In this document: piece after piece, positions 26,369 to 34,300 of the stretch | Layout of the letters: each line of letters starts with the position of its first letter | Position numbering within the stretch: position 1 is the stretch's first letter | NCBI RefSeq assembly: GCF_900105045.1 | Contig: NZ_LT629739.1 | Location: 248,001-312,000 of the forward strand | DNA length: 64,000 nt | DNA from: Brevibacterium picturae | GTDB taxonomy: Bacteria; Actinomycetota; Actinomycetes; Actinomycetales; Brevibacteriaceae | Direction of reading: 5' to 3' | Made by a program: the position numbers and the translations under genes | Notes under the pieces: model-generated | The model's input: only the letters and a program-made list of their open reading frames with translations | Databases searched by the model: none | What the model was told of the DNA's origin: nothing

Positions 26369-26388
26369 GTCAAGCGAAGGTGCTTGAC
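26369..26388 (-). promoter_or_regulatory. Inverted repeat upstream of the YCII/ECF sigma operon
   Basis: GTCAAGC (26369-26375) and GCTTGAC (26382-26388) form a 7+7 inverted repeat with a six-base spacer. On the minus strand it begins with TGTCAAG, resembling the TGTC-type -35 boxes of ECF-dependent promoters. It could be the autoregulated promoter or an operator. Confidence 0.4.
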
Positions 26389-26443
26389 ACTATCCTGACG
26401 GGTGAACAGGAGAGATATCGACAGTTGGGAAGGAAAAACTTTT

Positions 26444-27862
26444 CTACAGGTGTCGGTGCAGCTGCCGTGACGCCTCAGTCAGGGACCCGCTCACCGAGGG
26501 GTAGACGACGAACGACGCCGACAGCTGATCGACGGTCAGACGATTCTCCACGGCCATAGTGATCGGCAGGATCAGCTCACTGGCGCGGGGACCGACGACG
26601 ACTCCCCCGAGAATCGAACCCGAACCTCGGCGGGCGAAGAGCTTGACGAATCCGTCCTCGATGCCCAGCATCTTGGCGCGGGGGTTCGTGTCCAGGGGAA
26701 GCATGACCGTATCGATGTCCGTCGAGTTCTCCCGGTAGTCCTGCTGGGTGAACCCGACGGTCGCGATCTCCGGGGCCGTGAACACATTCGAGGCCACGTG
26801 ACGCAGCTTCAGCGGCTGAACGGCATCACCGAGCGCGTGGAACATCGCAATCCGACCCTGCATCGCCGCCACGGACGCCAGTGGAAACACACCGGTGCAG
26901 TCACCGGCCGCGTAGACACCCGAGCGGGACGTTCGCGAGACTCCGTCGACCTTGATATGACCGGACTCTCTGACCTTGACCTTGGCATCGCTCAGGCCCA
27001 ACCCTTCGGTGTTCGGGATGGAACCGACCGCCATCAGACAGTGGGATCCCTCAACCCGACGTCCATCGGACAGGACCACTTCGACACCGTTCTCGGTGCG
27101 CGTGACCGAGTCCGCACGCGAGCGAGAGAGGACGTTCATGCCCTTATTGCGGAAGACGAACTCCAGCACGTCGGCAGCGTCCTCGTCCTGACCCGGCAGG
27201 ACTTTCTCACGGGAGGAGACCAGAGTGACCTTCGTGCCCAGTGCGCGGTAGGCGGACGCGAACTCGGCACCGGTGACACCGGAACCGACGACGATGAGGT
27301 GTTCGGGCAGCTCGTCGAGGTTGTAGAGCTGTGTCCAGCTGAGAATACGTTCGCCGTCCGGCTTCGCCGAGTCGAGCTCACGGGGATGGGAGCCCACCGA
27401 CAGAAGGATCGTCGACGCTTCCAGCGTGTACTCGGTCCCGCCGTCCTCGACGACATCGACGTGGTCGCGATCGGCCAAGGTCGCGGTTCCCCGGATCACC
27501 TTGACGCCGGCGCGGACCAGTCCTTCGTAGATGTCATCGGCCTGAGCATCGGCCAGGGACAGGATGCGCTTGTTGACTGCTTTGAGGTCCGCGACGACCG
27601 TATCGCTGTCATCGCCCTCACTGTCGTAGATGCGGATGCCCAGTCCGTCGGAGCGGGCGATCTCTTCCATCATCTCGGCTGTGGCGATGAGCGATTTCGA
27701 CGGAACGACGTCGGTGACGACAGCAGCCCCACCGCAGCGGTTGCGCTCAATGAGCATCACATCCGCACCCAGTTGGGCGGCGACCAGCGCGGCTTCGTAT
27801 CCGCCCGGGCCACCACCGATGATGACGACTCGATCTGCAGTGGATTCAAATTCAGTGTTCAC
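26444..27862 (-). CDS. FAD-dependent NAD(P)H reductase related to dihydrolipoyl dehydrogenase, lacking the redox disulfide
   Basis: The 472-residue protein has the FAD (VVIIGGGPGGYEAA) and NAD(P) (LIVVGSGVTGAEFAS) folds and the dimerisation domain of the pyridine nucleotide-disulfide reductases. The CxxxxC redox motif reads CGGAAV: the first Cys (43) is present but the second is Val48. The C-terminal catalytic His-Glu region reads YPSVSGSLTEA, with Tyr where the active-site His is expected. It therefore cannot be a lipoamide dehydrogenase. M. tuberculosis LpdA (Rv3303c) is a comparable non-canonical member with NAD(P)H quinone reductase activity, so quinone reduction or transhydrogenation is the best guess. 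The start is a GTG with GAGAGG upstream. Confidence 0.87.
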   Translation of the reverse strand: MNTEFESTADRVVIIGGGPGGYEAALVAAQLGADVMLIERNRCGGAAVVTDVVPSKSLIATAEMMEEIARSDGLGIRIYDSEGDDSDTVVADLKAVNKRILSLADAQADDIYEGLVRAGVKVIRGTATLADRDHVDVVEDGGTEYTLEASTILLSVGSHPRELDSAKPDGERILSWTQLYNLDELPEHLIVVGSGVTGAEFASAYRALGTKVTLVSSREKVLPGQDEDAADVLEFVFRNKGMNVLSRSRADSVTRTENGVEVVLSDGRRVEGSHCLMAVGSIPNTEGLGLSDAKVKVRESGHIKVDGVSRTSRSGVYAAGDCTGVFPLASVAAMQGRIAMFHALGDAVQPLKLRHVASNVFTAPEIATVGFTQQDYRENSTDIDTVMLPLDTNPRAKMLGIEDGFVKLFARRGSGSILGGVVVGPRASELILPITMAVENRLTVDQLSASFVVYPSVSGSLTEASRQLHRHL

Positions 27863-28037
27863 AGAGCAATCCTCTCAAATAGCGGACGACAGGGCGAATA
27901 GACGCTTCGGCTCGGAACGGGCCCTGTCCCGGCTGAGCATGCTGGGCCAGAAGGGCTCAGAATCCGCTCGGATAGGGTTCGGATAGGACTCGGAACAGCC
28001 AGAGCATACTGGAGCGGAAGCGACCACTCACGGCGCG

Positions 28038-28592
28038 TCAGAAACCGTCGACGACTTCGGCGGTATCCCGATGCAGCGCCGACAGCCGCAGATACGACTG
28101 CGCGTTCTGGCGTACCTTCTCAACGCCGTCGTCGGTCATCTCCCTGCGCACCTTCGCCGGGACTCCTGCGACAAGCGACCGGGCCGGGATCTCGGTACCC
28201 TCAAGCACGATCGCACCTGCGGCAACGAGTGATTCGGACCCCACGTGTGCATCGTTGAGGACGGTGGCGTGCATGCCGATGAGGACGTCGTCGTCGACCG
28301 CTGCTCCATGGACGAGAGCCTGATGACCGATCGAGACTCGCGAACCGATGACGACCGGTTTCCCCTCATCGGTGTGCATGACCGTGTTGTCCTGGACATT
28401 CGAGTCCTCGCCGATGGTGATCGGAGCGTTCTCTGCCCGGAGCACACATCCGTAGAAGACGCTGGCGCCCTTCTTCACCCTGACATCACCGACCAGAGTC
28501 GCGCCGGCAGCGATGAACGCACCAGGATCGACCTGCGGGGTATGTCCGCCGACCGAGATGATGCGCGCCTGGGCCAGGTTGTCGTTTGTCAT
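28038..28592 (-). CDS. Gamma-carbonic anhydrase family protein
   Basis: The 184-residue protein is a left-handed beta-helix of the gamma-carbonic anhydrase/YrdA-like family, with repeated hexapeptides and the zinc-ligand region around DNTVMHTDEGKP and SIGHQALVHGA. The HQALVHG and GMHATVLND segments contain the expected histidines. Many members bind metal but lack measurable carbonic anhydrase activity, so the catalytic role is open. The ATG at 28592 has GGAGG seven bases upstream. The following 360 bases are the whiB control region on the other strand. Confidence 0.9.
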   Translation of the reverse strand: MTNDNLAQARIISVGGHTPQVDPGAFIAAGATLVGDVRVKKGASVFYGCVLRAENAPITIGEDSNVQDNTVMHTDEGKPVVIGSRVSIGHQALVHGAAVDDDVLIGMHATVLNDAHVGSESLVAAGAIVLEGTEIPARSLVAGVPAKVRREMTDDGVEKVRQNAQSYLRLSALHRDTAEVVDGF

Positions 28593-28952
28593 GAGTCCTC
28601 CATTGGTTCACATTGCGTTTCAGTACTTGTGTTCGACTGAGTCTGCGGCGAGCAGAGCGTGCCGACGAGTTGACCAGTCACTTCATCGTCAGTCTAACCG
28701 TGAACTTGCCGCACCTGACCGGATAGTTGCACCATGATGTCGCCGTCCGCTGTGGACTCGATCGGGACGCATATTGGACGAATTTGCGTCAAGACCCCTA
28801 TAGCAGGACAATGGGCAAAATATTTGTCAGAAATTTCACACTGCATTACCCTTGTGTGCCCAAAACGGTTATGTGAACCTTGGGTAAGAGAGTTGCGCGC
28901 CTGGAATTTGGGTGCCGTACACCGCGTTCACTTAATTCGTCGAAAGGTCACC
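28593..28952. other. 360-bp intergenic region between the gamma-carbonic anhydrase and whiB1 genes
   Basis: No supported gene lies here. The right half is AT-rich for this genome and carries a CRP-like palindrome at 28825-28840. The frame of whiB is open leftward to 28734, but that part lacks WhiB features and reads through the regulatory sequence, so it is treated as non-coding. The promoter hexamers of whiB could not be fixed. Confidence 0.7.
28825..28840 (+). promoter_or_regulatory. CRP/GlxR-like binding site upstream of whiB1
   Basis: TGTCAGAAATTTCACA fits the CRP-family consensus TGTGA-N6-TCACA with one mismatch. It lies about 110 bases upstream of the whiB1 start. In M. tuberculosis, whiB1 is controlled by the cAMP receptor protein Rv3676 through similar upstream sites, which makes the match more credible. 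Confidence 0.6.
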
Positions 28953-29201
28953 ATGGATTGGCGACATCGTGCAGCATGCCTCAATGAGGACCCGGAATTG
29001 TTCTTCCCGATCGGAAACACCGGTCCCGCCCTCCTTCAGATCGAAGAGGCAAAGACTGTATGCCGCCGCTGTGAAGTAGTGGAGACCTGCCTGCAGTGGG
29101 CTCTGGAATCCGGTCAGGATGCAGGCGTCTGGGGCGGTCTCAGCGAGGATGAGCGTCGCGCGCTCAAGCGCCGCGCCGCACGTGCCCGCCGCGCCGGCTG
29201 A
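28953..29201 (+). CDS. whiB1: WhiB family iron-sulfur transcription factor (WhiB1 type)
   Basis: The 82-residue protein starts MDWRHRAAC and has the four 4Fe-4S cysteines at 9, 37, 40 and 46 (CRRC and ETCLQW), the same positions I recall for M. tuberculosis WhiB1. The GVWGGLSEDER turn and the basic C-terminus KRRAARARRAG bind sigma factor and DNA. WhiB1 is a nitric-oxide-sensitive essential regulator. The ATG at 28953 has GAAAGG upstream. Position next to a PdtaS-type kinase repeats the Rv3219/Rv3220c order, supporting orthology. Confidence 0.93.
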   Translation: MDWRHRAACLNEDPELFFPIGNTGPALLQIEEAKTVCRRCEVVETCLQWALESGQDAGVWGGLSEDERRALKRRAARARRAG

Positions 29202-29260
29202 GTCCTTCGCATGCTGAGTCGACTGCCGGCTGAGAACTTCAGCAGCTGAATGCAGTTGGT

Positions 29261-29324
29261 CACAATCTGAGTCCCTTGCTCTGAATACGAGATCTTCGCA
29301 TTCTGAGCAAGGGACTCAATTGTG
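29261..29324. terminator. Long hairpin downstream of whiB1
   Basis: CACAAT (29261-29266) pairs with ATTGTG (29319-29324), and after one bulged base TGAGTCCCTTGCTC pairs with GAGCAAGGGACTCA (29305-29318); the inner arms partly pair as well. It is about 60 bases after the whiB1 stop and could terminate it, and also face the kinase transcript from the other side. Confidence 0.7.
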
Positions 29325-29390
29325 TCTGCACTCATCCGCGTGTGGTGGAGCGCAGCACGCTCCTGTAGCGCGGGGCAAAGCGGTGCGATG

Positions 29391-29460
29391 CAGTGCGAAG
29401 CAGCGAGGTAAGTGCGAAGCGGTGTGGCATGGTGCGAAGAGGCGCGGTGCAGTGCGTCAC
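29391..29460. repeat. Short degenerate direct repeats, GTGCGAAG-type
   Basis: GTGCGAAG recurs at 29393, 29412 and 29432, with related GTGCGATG before and GTGCGTCA after, a period of about 19-20 bases. The copies are imperfect and no CRISPR-like spacer structure is present. Confidence 0.55.
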
Positions 29461-29672
29461 TCAAGTAGCTTCGCGGTGCGATCCTCTTACAGCGATACGC
29501 AATTCATACCGTCGGGTTCTATTCACCCCTACCGTGGCAAATCAGCTTGTCGCTGACCGACCCCGCACCATTAGTGCCAATTCAGCTGTCTGCAACGGGG
29601 TGATTTGCAACTGCATGTAGGCGATACGCGAATCAGCGGCGGAGGCGCCGCATCATCGGCTCAAGCGCGGCT

Positions 29673-31187
29673 TCAGTCGTAGGAGTCGGGGCGCAGCGGC
29701 ACGTCGAGGATCGCCACAGTTCCACCGCCGTCGCGTTCTTCCCATTGGATCGATCCCGCGAGATCGGCAGACACCAGGGTTTTGACGATCTGCGTGCCCA
29801 GTCCGTTGCCGGGGCTGTGGTGCTCGCCCAGCCCCACACCATCATCGGCGATCGTGACATGCAGGTGATCGCCCTCGCGCTCCGGAGTCACCCAAACATG
29901 CCCGTTGAGCGTCTCCCCCGGGGCGAGGTTCTCCTGCTCGGAGAGCGGGAACCCGTGTTCGATCGCATTGGTGATCAGCTCCGTGATCGCCAGGGCCAAC
30001 GACGTCGCATCCGCCGAGGAGATGGTGCCGAAGCTGCCGCAGCGTTTGAGGCTGATCTGGACCAGCGGGCTCGTCAGCTCGGGAGTCAGGCGCAGCCCTT
30101 TGTCGACAACTTCATCGAAGTCCACCTCCGATTCGACTCCCTGGCTCAGCACGTCATGGACGACGGCGATGATCGAGACTCGGCGCATCGCCTCCGTCAG
30201 AGCACCCTTCGCCTCGGGGCTGTCGATTCGACGCGTCTGCAGCCGCAGCAGCGCCGAAACGGTCTGCAGGTTGTTCTTCACCCGGTGGTGCATCTCTTTG
30301 ATCATCGCGTCACGTGACAGCAGTTCGCGCTTGCGTCGTCTGATCTCGGAGACATCCCGAGCTAGGACGATCGCTCCGGTCCGAGTCCCCTCATCGGTGA
30401 GTGGAATCGCCCGCAGGGACACGCTCGTGCGGCCGACTTCGAGCTCGGTCCGCCATGGGGCACGACCGGTGAGCACGAGCGGCAAGGTCTCGTCGACCTG
30501 TCGCAGCTCTGTGCTCAGACTCGAGACCACCTCGGCGAGGTAATCCCCCTCGATCTCCCCGCTGTGGCCGAGCCGGTGCATGAGTGAGACCGCGTTCGGC
30601 GACGCGTACTGGACATGGGAGTCGCGATCGAGGATGAAGATGCCGTCGCCGACCCGCGGCTCACCGTGCCTGACCCCGCTCGGAGCCTGACGGTCGGGGA
30701 AGGCACCCTGCGCGATCATGGTCAGCAGCGACATCGCGGACTGGGTGTAGAACTTCTCAAGTCGGGACGAACCCCGGCGACGGACCTCTTCGGAGTAGCG
30801 GACCATGATGGCGATGGTCACTCCCCCGCGGACGAGGGGCACCGCCTCGGCGGAGACCTCCGTATCATCCGTACCGGCGTTGACACCTAGGGATCTTGCT
30901 TGCGCCACCTTCGTCACCAGTTCCCGTGAGCTGACGGACGCGTCCAACAGCTCCCGTTCGAGCCCGGTGGCTCGAGCTCCGATGAGATCACGATTGAACA
31001 GAGTCGCGCCGGTCGTCGGACGCGAGTGCGCGACGACTGTATAGGCACCGCTGGCCGAGGGCACCCACAGGACGAGGTCGGCGAAGGACAGGTCGGCGAT
31101 GAGCTGCCAGTCCCCCACCAGCAGGTGGATGTGTTCGACGTCGGTCTCGTCGGTGATGCCTTCGGCGGCCAGGAGTTCGTTGAGCAC
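29673..31187 (-). CDS. pdtaS: PdtaS-type sensor histidine kinase (GAF-PAS-HisKA_2)
   Basis: The 504-residue soluble kinase has an N-terminal GAF-like domain (DWQLIADLSFADLVLWV), a PAS domain (about residues 190-290), a HisKA_2 helix with the phospho-accepting His in MIKEMHHRVKNNLQTVSALL, and an HATPase domain with ELITNAIEHGF. PdtaS works with the ANTAR-domain regulator PdtaR, an RNA-binding antiterminator; pdtaR is not in the window. No membrane segment is present. The GTG at 31187 has GAAGAAG upstream and aligns with the expected start; the frame opens 10 codons earlier at 31217. Gene order with whiB1 matches mycobacteria. Confidence 0.9.
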   Translation of the reverse strand: MLNELLAAEGITDETDVEHIHLLVGDWQLIADLSFADLVLWVPSASGAYTVVAHSRPTTGATLFNRDLIGARATGLERELLDASVSSRELVTKVAQARSLGVNAGTDDTEVSAEAVPLVRGGVTIAIMVRYSEEVRRRGSSRLEKFYTQSAMSLLTMIAQGAFPDRQAPSGVRHGEPRVGDGIFILDRDSHVQYASPNAVSLMHRLGHSGEIEGDYLAEVVSSLSTELRQVDETLPLVLTGRAPWRTELEVGRTSVSLRAIPLTDEGTRTGAIVLARDVSEIRRRKRELLSRDAMIKEMHHRVKNNLQTVSALLRLQTRRIDSPEAKGALTEAMRRVSIIAVVHDVLSQGVESEVDFDEVVDKGLRLTPELTSPLVQISLKRCGSFGTISSADATSLALAITELITNAIEHGFPLSEQENLAPGETLNGHVWVTPEREGDHLHVTIADDGVGLGEHHSPGNGLGTQIVKTLVSADLAGSIQWEERDGGGTVAILDVPLRPDSYD

Positions 31188-31238
31188 TGTGTTCTTCTTC
31201 CGGATGGGCAACGGCACAGGCCGATGATGGCGGCCCAG

Positions 31239-31286
31239 ACGTCGGCAGACTTCGCTGGTTTGGAGGCCTGCGAAGTCTGCCGACGT
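31239..31286. terminator. 17-bp hairpin between the NAD-glutamate dehydrogenase and kinase genes
   Basis: Positions 31239-31255 and 31270-31286 are exact reverse complements (ACGTCGGCAGACTTCGC and its mate) around a 14-base loop. It begins 44 bases after the dehydrogenase stop on the minus strand and should end that transcript just before the kinase gene. Confidence 0.78.
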
Positions 31287-31329
31287 CAGCGATGATCTGA
31301 CGCTATCACTGATCTCTTGCGGTCACTGC

Positions 31330-34300
31330 TCAGAAACCGTGCTCCGATTCCCATGCCGAGGAGCGGACCACGCCGCGCATCATGCGCAGCAGCACCGACA
31401 GAGGGGCCTGGGTGACGGACTCGAGTCCGAGGATGGTCTCGGTCGTATCCAACACACGCGCGGCCACTGTGTCATTGCGTTCGAGCCATTCGGCCAGACG
31501 CTGCTTGGCACGCTCGTCGGGAGTCCCGGAGATCGGCGAGTCCGTCGCGGCGAGAACTGTTCCGGCCACCGAGAGGATGGCCGAGTAGAAGTCATCGCGC
31601 AATGAGCCGCGGGCCAGTGCCGACCACCGGTCGCTGCGGTCGAGGTCGCCGATGAGTGTCAGCACCTGCGAACCGGAGAACTTGTCGTTGACGGCGTAGT
31701 ACACCTCGGCGACATCCTCTGCGGATTCATTCGTCCGGCCGGACAGCTGGGCGACGTCGAGGAGTGCGAATTCGTCGAGCAGAGCTGCCGCGCGCCACGC
31801 GAGTTCGCTCGGCACGCCTTCGTCGATGAAGCCCTGAGCCGTGGCCCTCATGCTCTCGGCGTCGAACCCATCGACGAGGTCGGGCACCCTGGCCCGCAGC
31901 GCCGCGACGACCTTGCCGTAGGTCTCGATGCCGGAGTCGACGTCGAGTGTGTCGGGGGCCTGCTGCACCAGCCAGCGAGAGGACCGATCGAGCAGACGCA
32001 CATAGGCGTGCTGCAGCTGGACCTGCACTGAGGTGGGCACCTTGTTGTCGAGTGCGCACACCGCCTCGAAGAAGTCATCGAGTCCGAAGATCTCGGAGAC
32101 GACGACGAAGACGCGGGCGATCTGCGGCACCGAGGCGGGTGTCTCCTCCAGCATCCGGTAGACGTAGGTGAGCCCACCTCGGTCGATCATCCGGTTGACG
32201 AGCTTCGCCGTCGCAATCTCGCGATGCAGCGGGTGCTCCGGGATCAGCTCTCCGTACTTCTCGACCAGGGAGTCAGGGAAGTAGGAGGTCAGCTCCCGCT
32301 TCATCCAGTCCTCATCGGGAACCACGCTGTCGAGGATCTCGTCGGCCGCATGCATCTTGGCGTAGGCCAGCAGAACGGCCAGCTCCGGGGAGACATACGA
32401 ATTGAAGTCACGGGTGGACAGTTCCAGCGCATCGGGCAGGAATTCGACCTGACGATCGAGGTCGGCGTTCTTCTCCAGATAACTGAGCATCCGCCCATAG
32501 GTGCCCGACATCGATTCGGTCTGCGCCCGTGCCTCACCGAGGACGACGTTCTGGGCGTAGTTGTTGGCCAACACCCGATCAGCGACGTCATCGGTGAAGG
32601 ACAGCAGCACGCGTTCCCGATCCTCGGCCGCGAAAGCTCCCTTGTGGAGCAGTGTGCGCAGGAGCAGCTTGATGTTGACCTCGTGGTCGGAGCTGTCGAC
32701 TCCTGCCGAGTTGTCGACGGCATCGGTGTTGATCGCCACGCCGTTCAGGGCTGCTTCGACTCGGCCCAACTGGGTCACGCCGAGGTTGCCGCCTTCTCCG
32801 ACGACCCGGCTGCGCAGGTCACGGCCGTCGACGCGGATGGCGTCATTGGCCTTGTCGCCGACATCGCTATGGCTCTCATCCGAGGACTTGATGTAGGTGC
32901 CGATTCCGCCGTTGTAGACGAGATCGACGGGGGCTTTGAGGATCTGCGTCATCAGCTCGGCGGGGCTGCGTTTGCCGGGCTCGAGTCCCAGGGCCGCTGC
33001 GGCCTCGGGGCTGAGGTCCACGGACTTCGCCGATCGCGGGAAGACTCCGCCTCCGGTGGAGATGAGCTCCCGATCGTAGTCCTGCCAGCTGGAGCGCGGT
33101 AAGTCGAAGAGGCGTTTGCGTTCGACGAAGCTGCGTGCAGCATCGGGATTCGGATCAAGGAAGATGTCCCGGTGGTCGAAGGCCGCGACGAGCCGAATGT
33201 GCTCGCTGCGCAGCATGCCGTTTCCGAAGACGTCGCCGCTCATGTCGCCGATGCCCACGACCGTGAAGTCATCGGCCGCGGTGTTGACGCCGAGTTCGCG
33301 GAAGTGGCGTTCGACGGATTTCCATGCACCGCGGGAAGTGATGGCCATTTTCTTGTGGTCATAGCCGACCGATCCGCCGGAGGCGAAGGCGTCACCGAGC
33401 CAGAAACCGCGACGCTCGGCGATGGCGTTGGCCACGTCTGAGAAGCGTGCGGTTCCCTTATCGGCGGCGACAACGAGGTAATAGTCATCACCGTCGTGGC
33501 GGACCACACGGTTCGGGTGGACGACCTCCTGCTCACCGCCGTCGGCGGAGTAGACGAGGTTGTCGGCGACTTCGAGCAGACTTTCGATGAAGACCTCGTA
33601 GGCGGCCTGGCCGGCGGCCATCCACGCTTCGCGGTCGCTCATCGGAGGCAGCTGCTTGGGGAAGAACCCGCCCTTGGCGCCCGTCGGGACGATGAGCGCG
33701 TTCTTGACCATCTGGGCCTTGACGAGGCCCAGGACCTCGGTGCGGAAGTCATCGCGACGATCGGACCACCGCAGGCCGCCGCGGGCTACTGTGCCGAAGC
33801 GCAGGTGCACGCCTTCGACCTGGGGCGAGTAGACCCACATCTCCAGGGCCGGTTTGGGCTTGGGTACGAAGCTGAGCTCGTTGGCTCGGATCTTGAGCAC
33901 GAGTGCCGTCGGCAATTCGCCGGACTCGTCGAGGAAGTAGTTCGTTCTCACGGTGGCACGCAGCAGTTCGAGAGAGGAGCGCAGCACACGGTCCGCGTCC
34001 AGGCTGGCGACCTGGCTGAGTGACGACTCGACCGATTCGTTGAGTTCGTCCATCCTGTCTGCGCGAACGGACTCGTCAGTGGCGGGATCGAACTTCGCGA
34101 AGAAGTAGTCCACCAGCAGTCGTGAGATCTCCGGATTGTCGCTGTAGACCTCGCCCACATAGGCGTCGGAGTAGGTGAAACCGGCCTGGCGCAGGTATTT
34201 GCCCAGTGCACGGATGATCGTCACATGCTTCCAGTGCATACCGCAGACGACGAGGCGGTCGAAGACCCCGGCTTCCTTCTTGCCCTCCCAGCCAGCGATG

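Larger units (their letters stand above)
29202..29672. other. 471-bp gene-free region between whiB1 and the PdtaS-type kinase gene
   Basis: I find no credible gene. It contains a long imperfect hairpin (29261-29324), a stretch of degenerate GTGCGAAG repeats about every 20 bases (29391-29460), a repeated GCGATACGC (29492-29500 and 29621-29629) and an 8-base inverted repeat GCAAATCA/TGATTTGC (29538-29545 and 29601-29608). The short frames that cross it have low-complexity products. Confidence 0.7.

Noticed and set aside
28734..28952. N-terminal extension of the WhiB frame
   Set aside because: No WhiB similarity before MDWRHRAAC, and the segment covers the CRP-like site and likely promoter.
29391..29460. 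Possible CRISPR array
   Set aside because: Repeat units are short and imperfect, the period of about 20 bases is too small, and no cas genes are nearby.
29320..29620. Small overlapping open frames within the repeat-rich region
   Set aside because: Their products are Ala/Arg/Cys low-complexity sequences generated by GTGCGAAG repeats, with no ribosome binding site.
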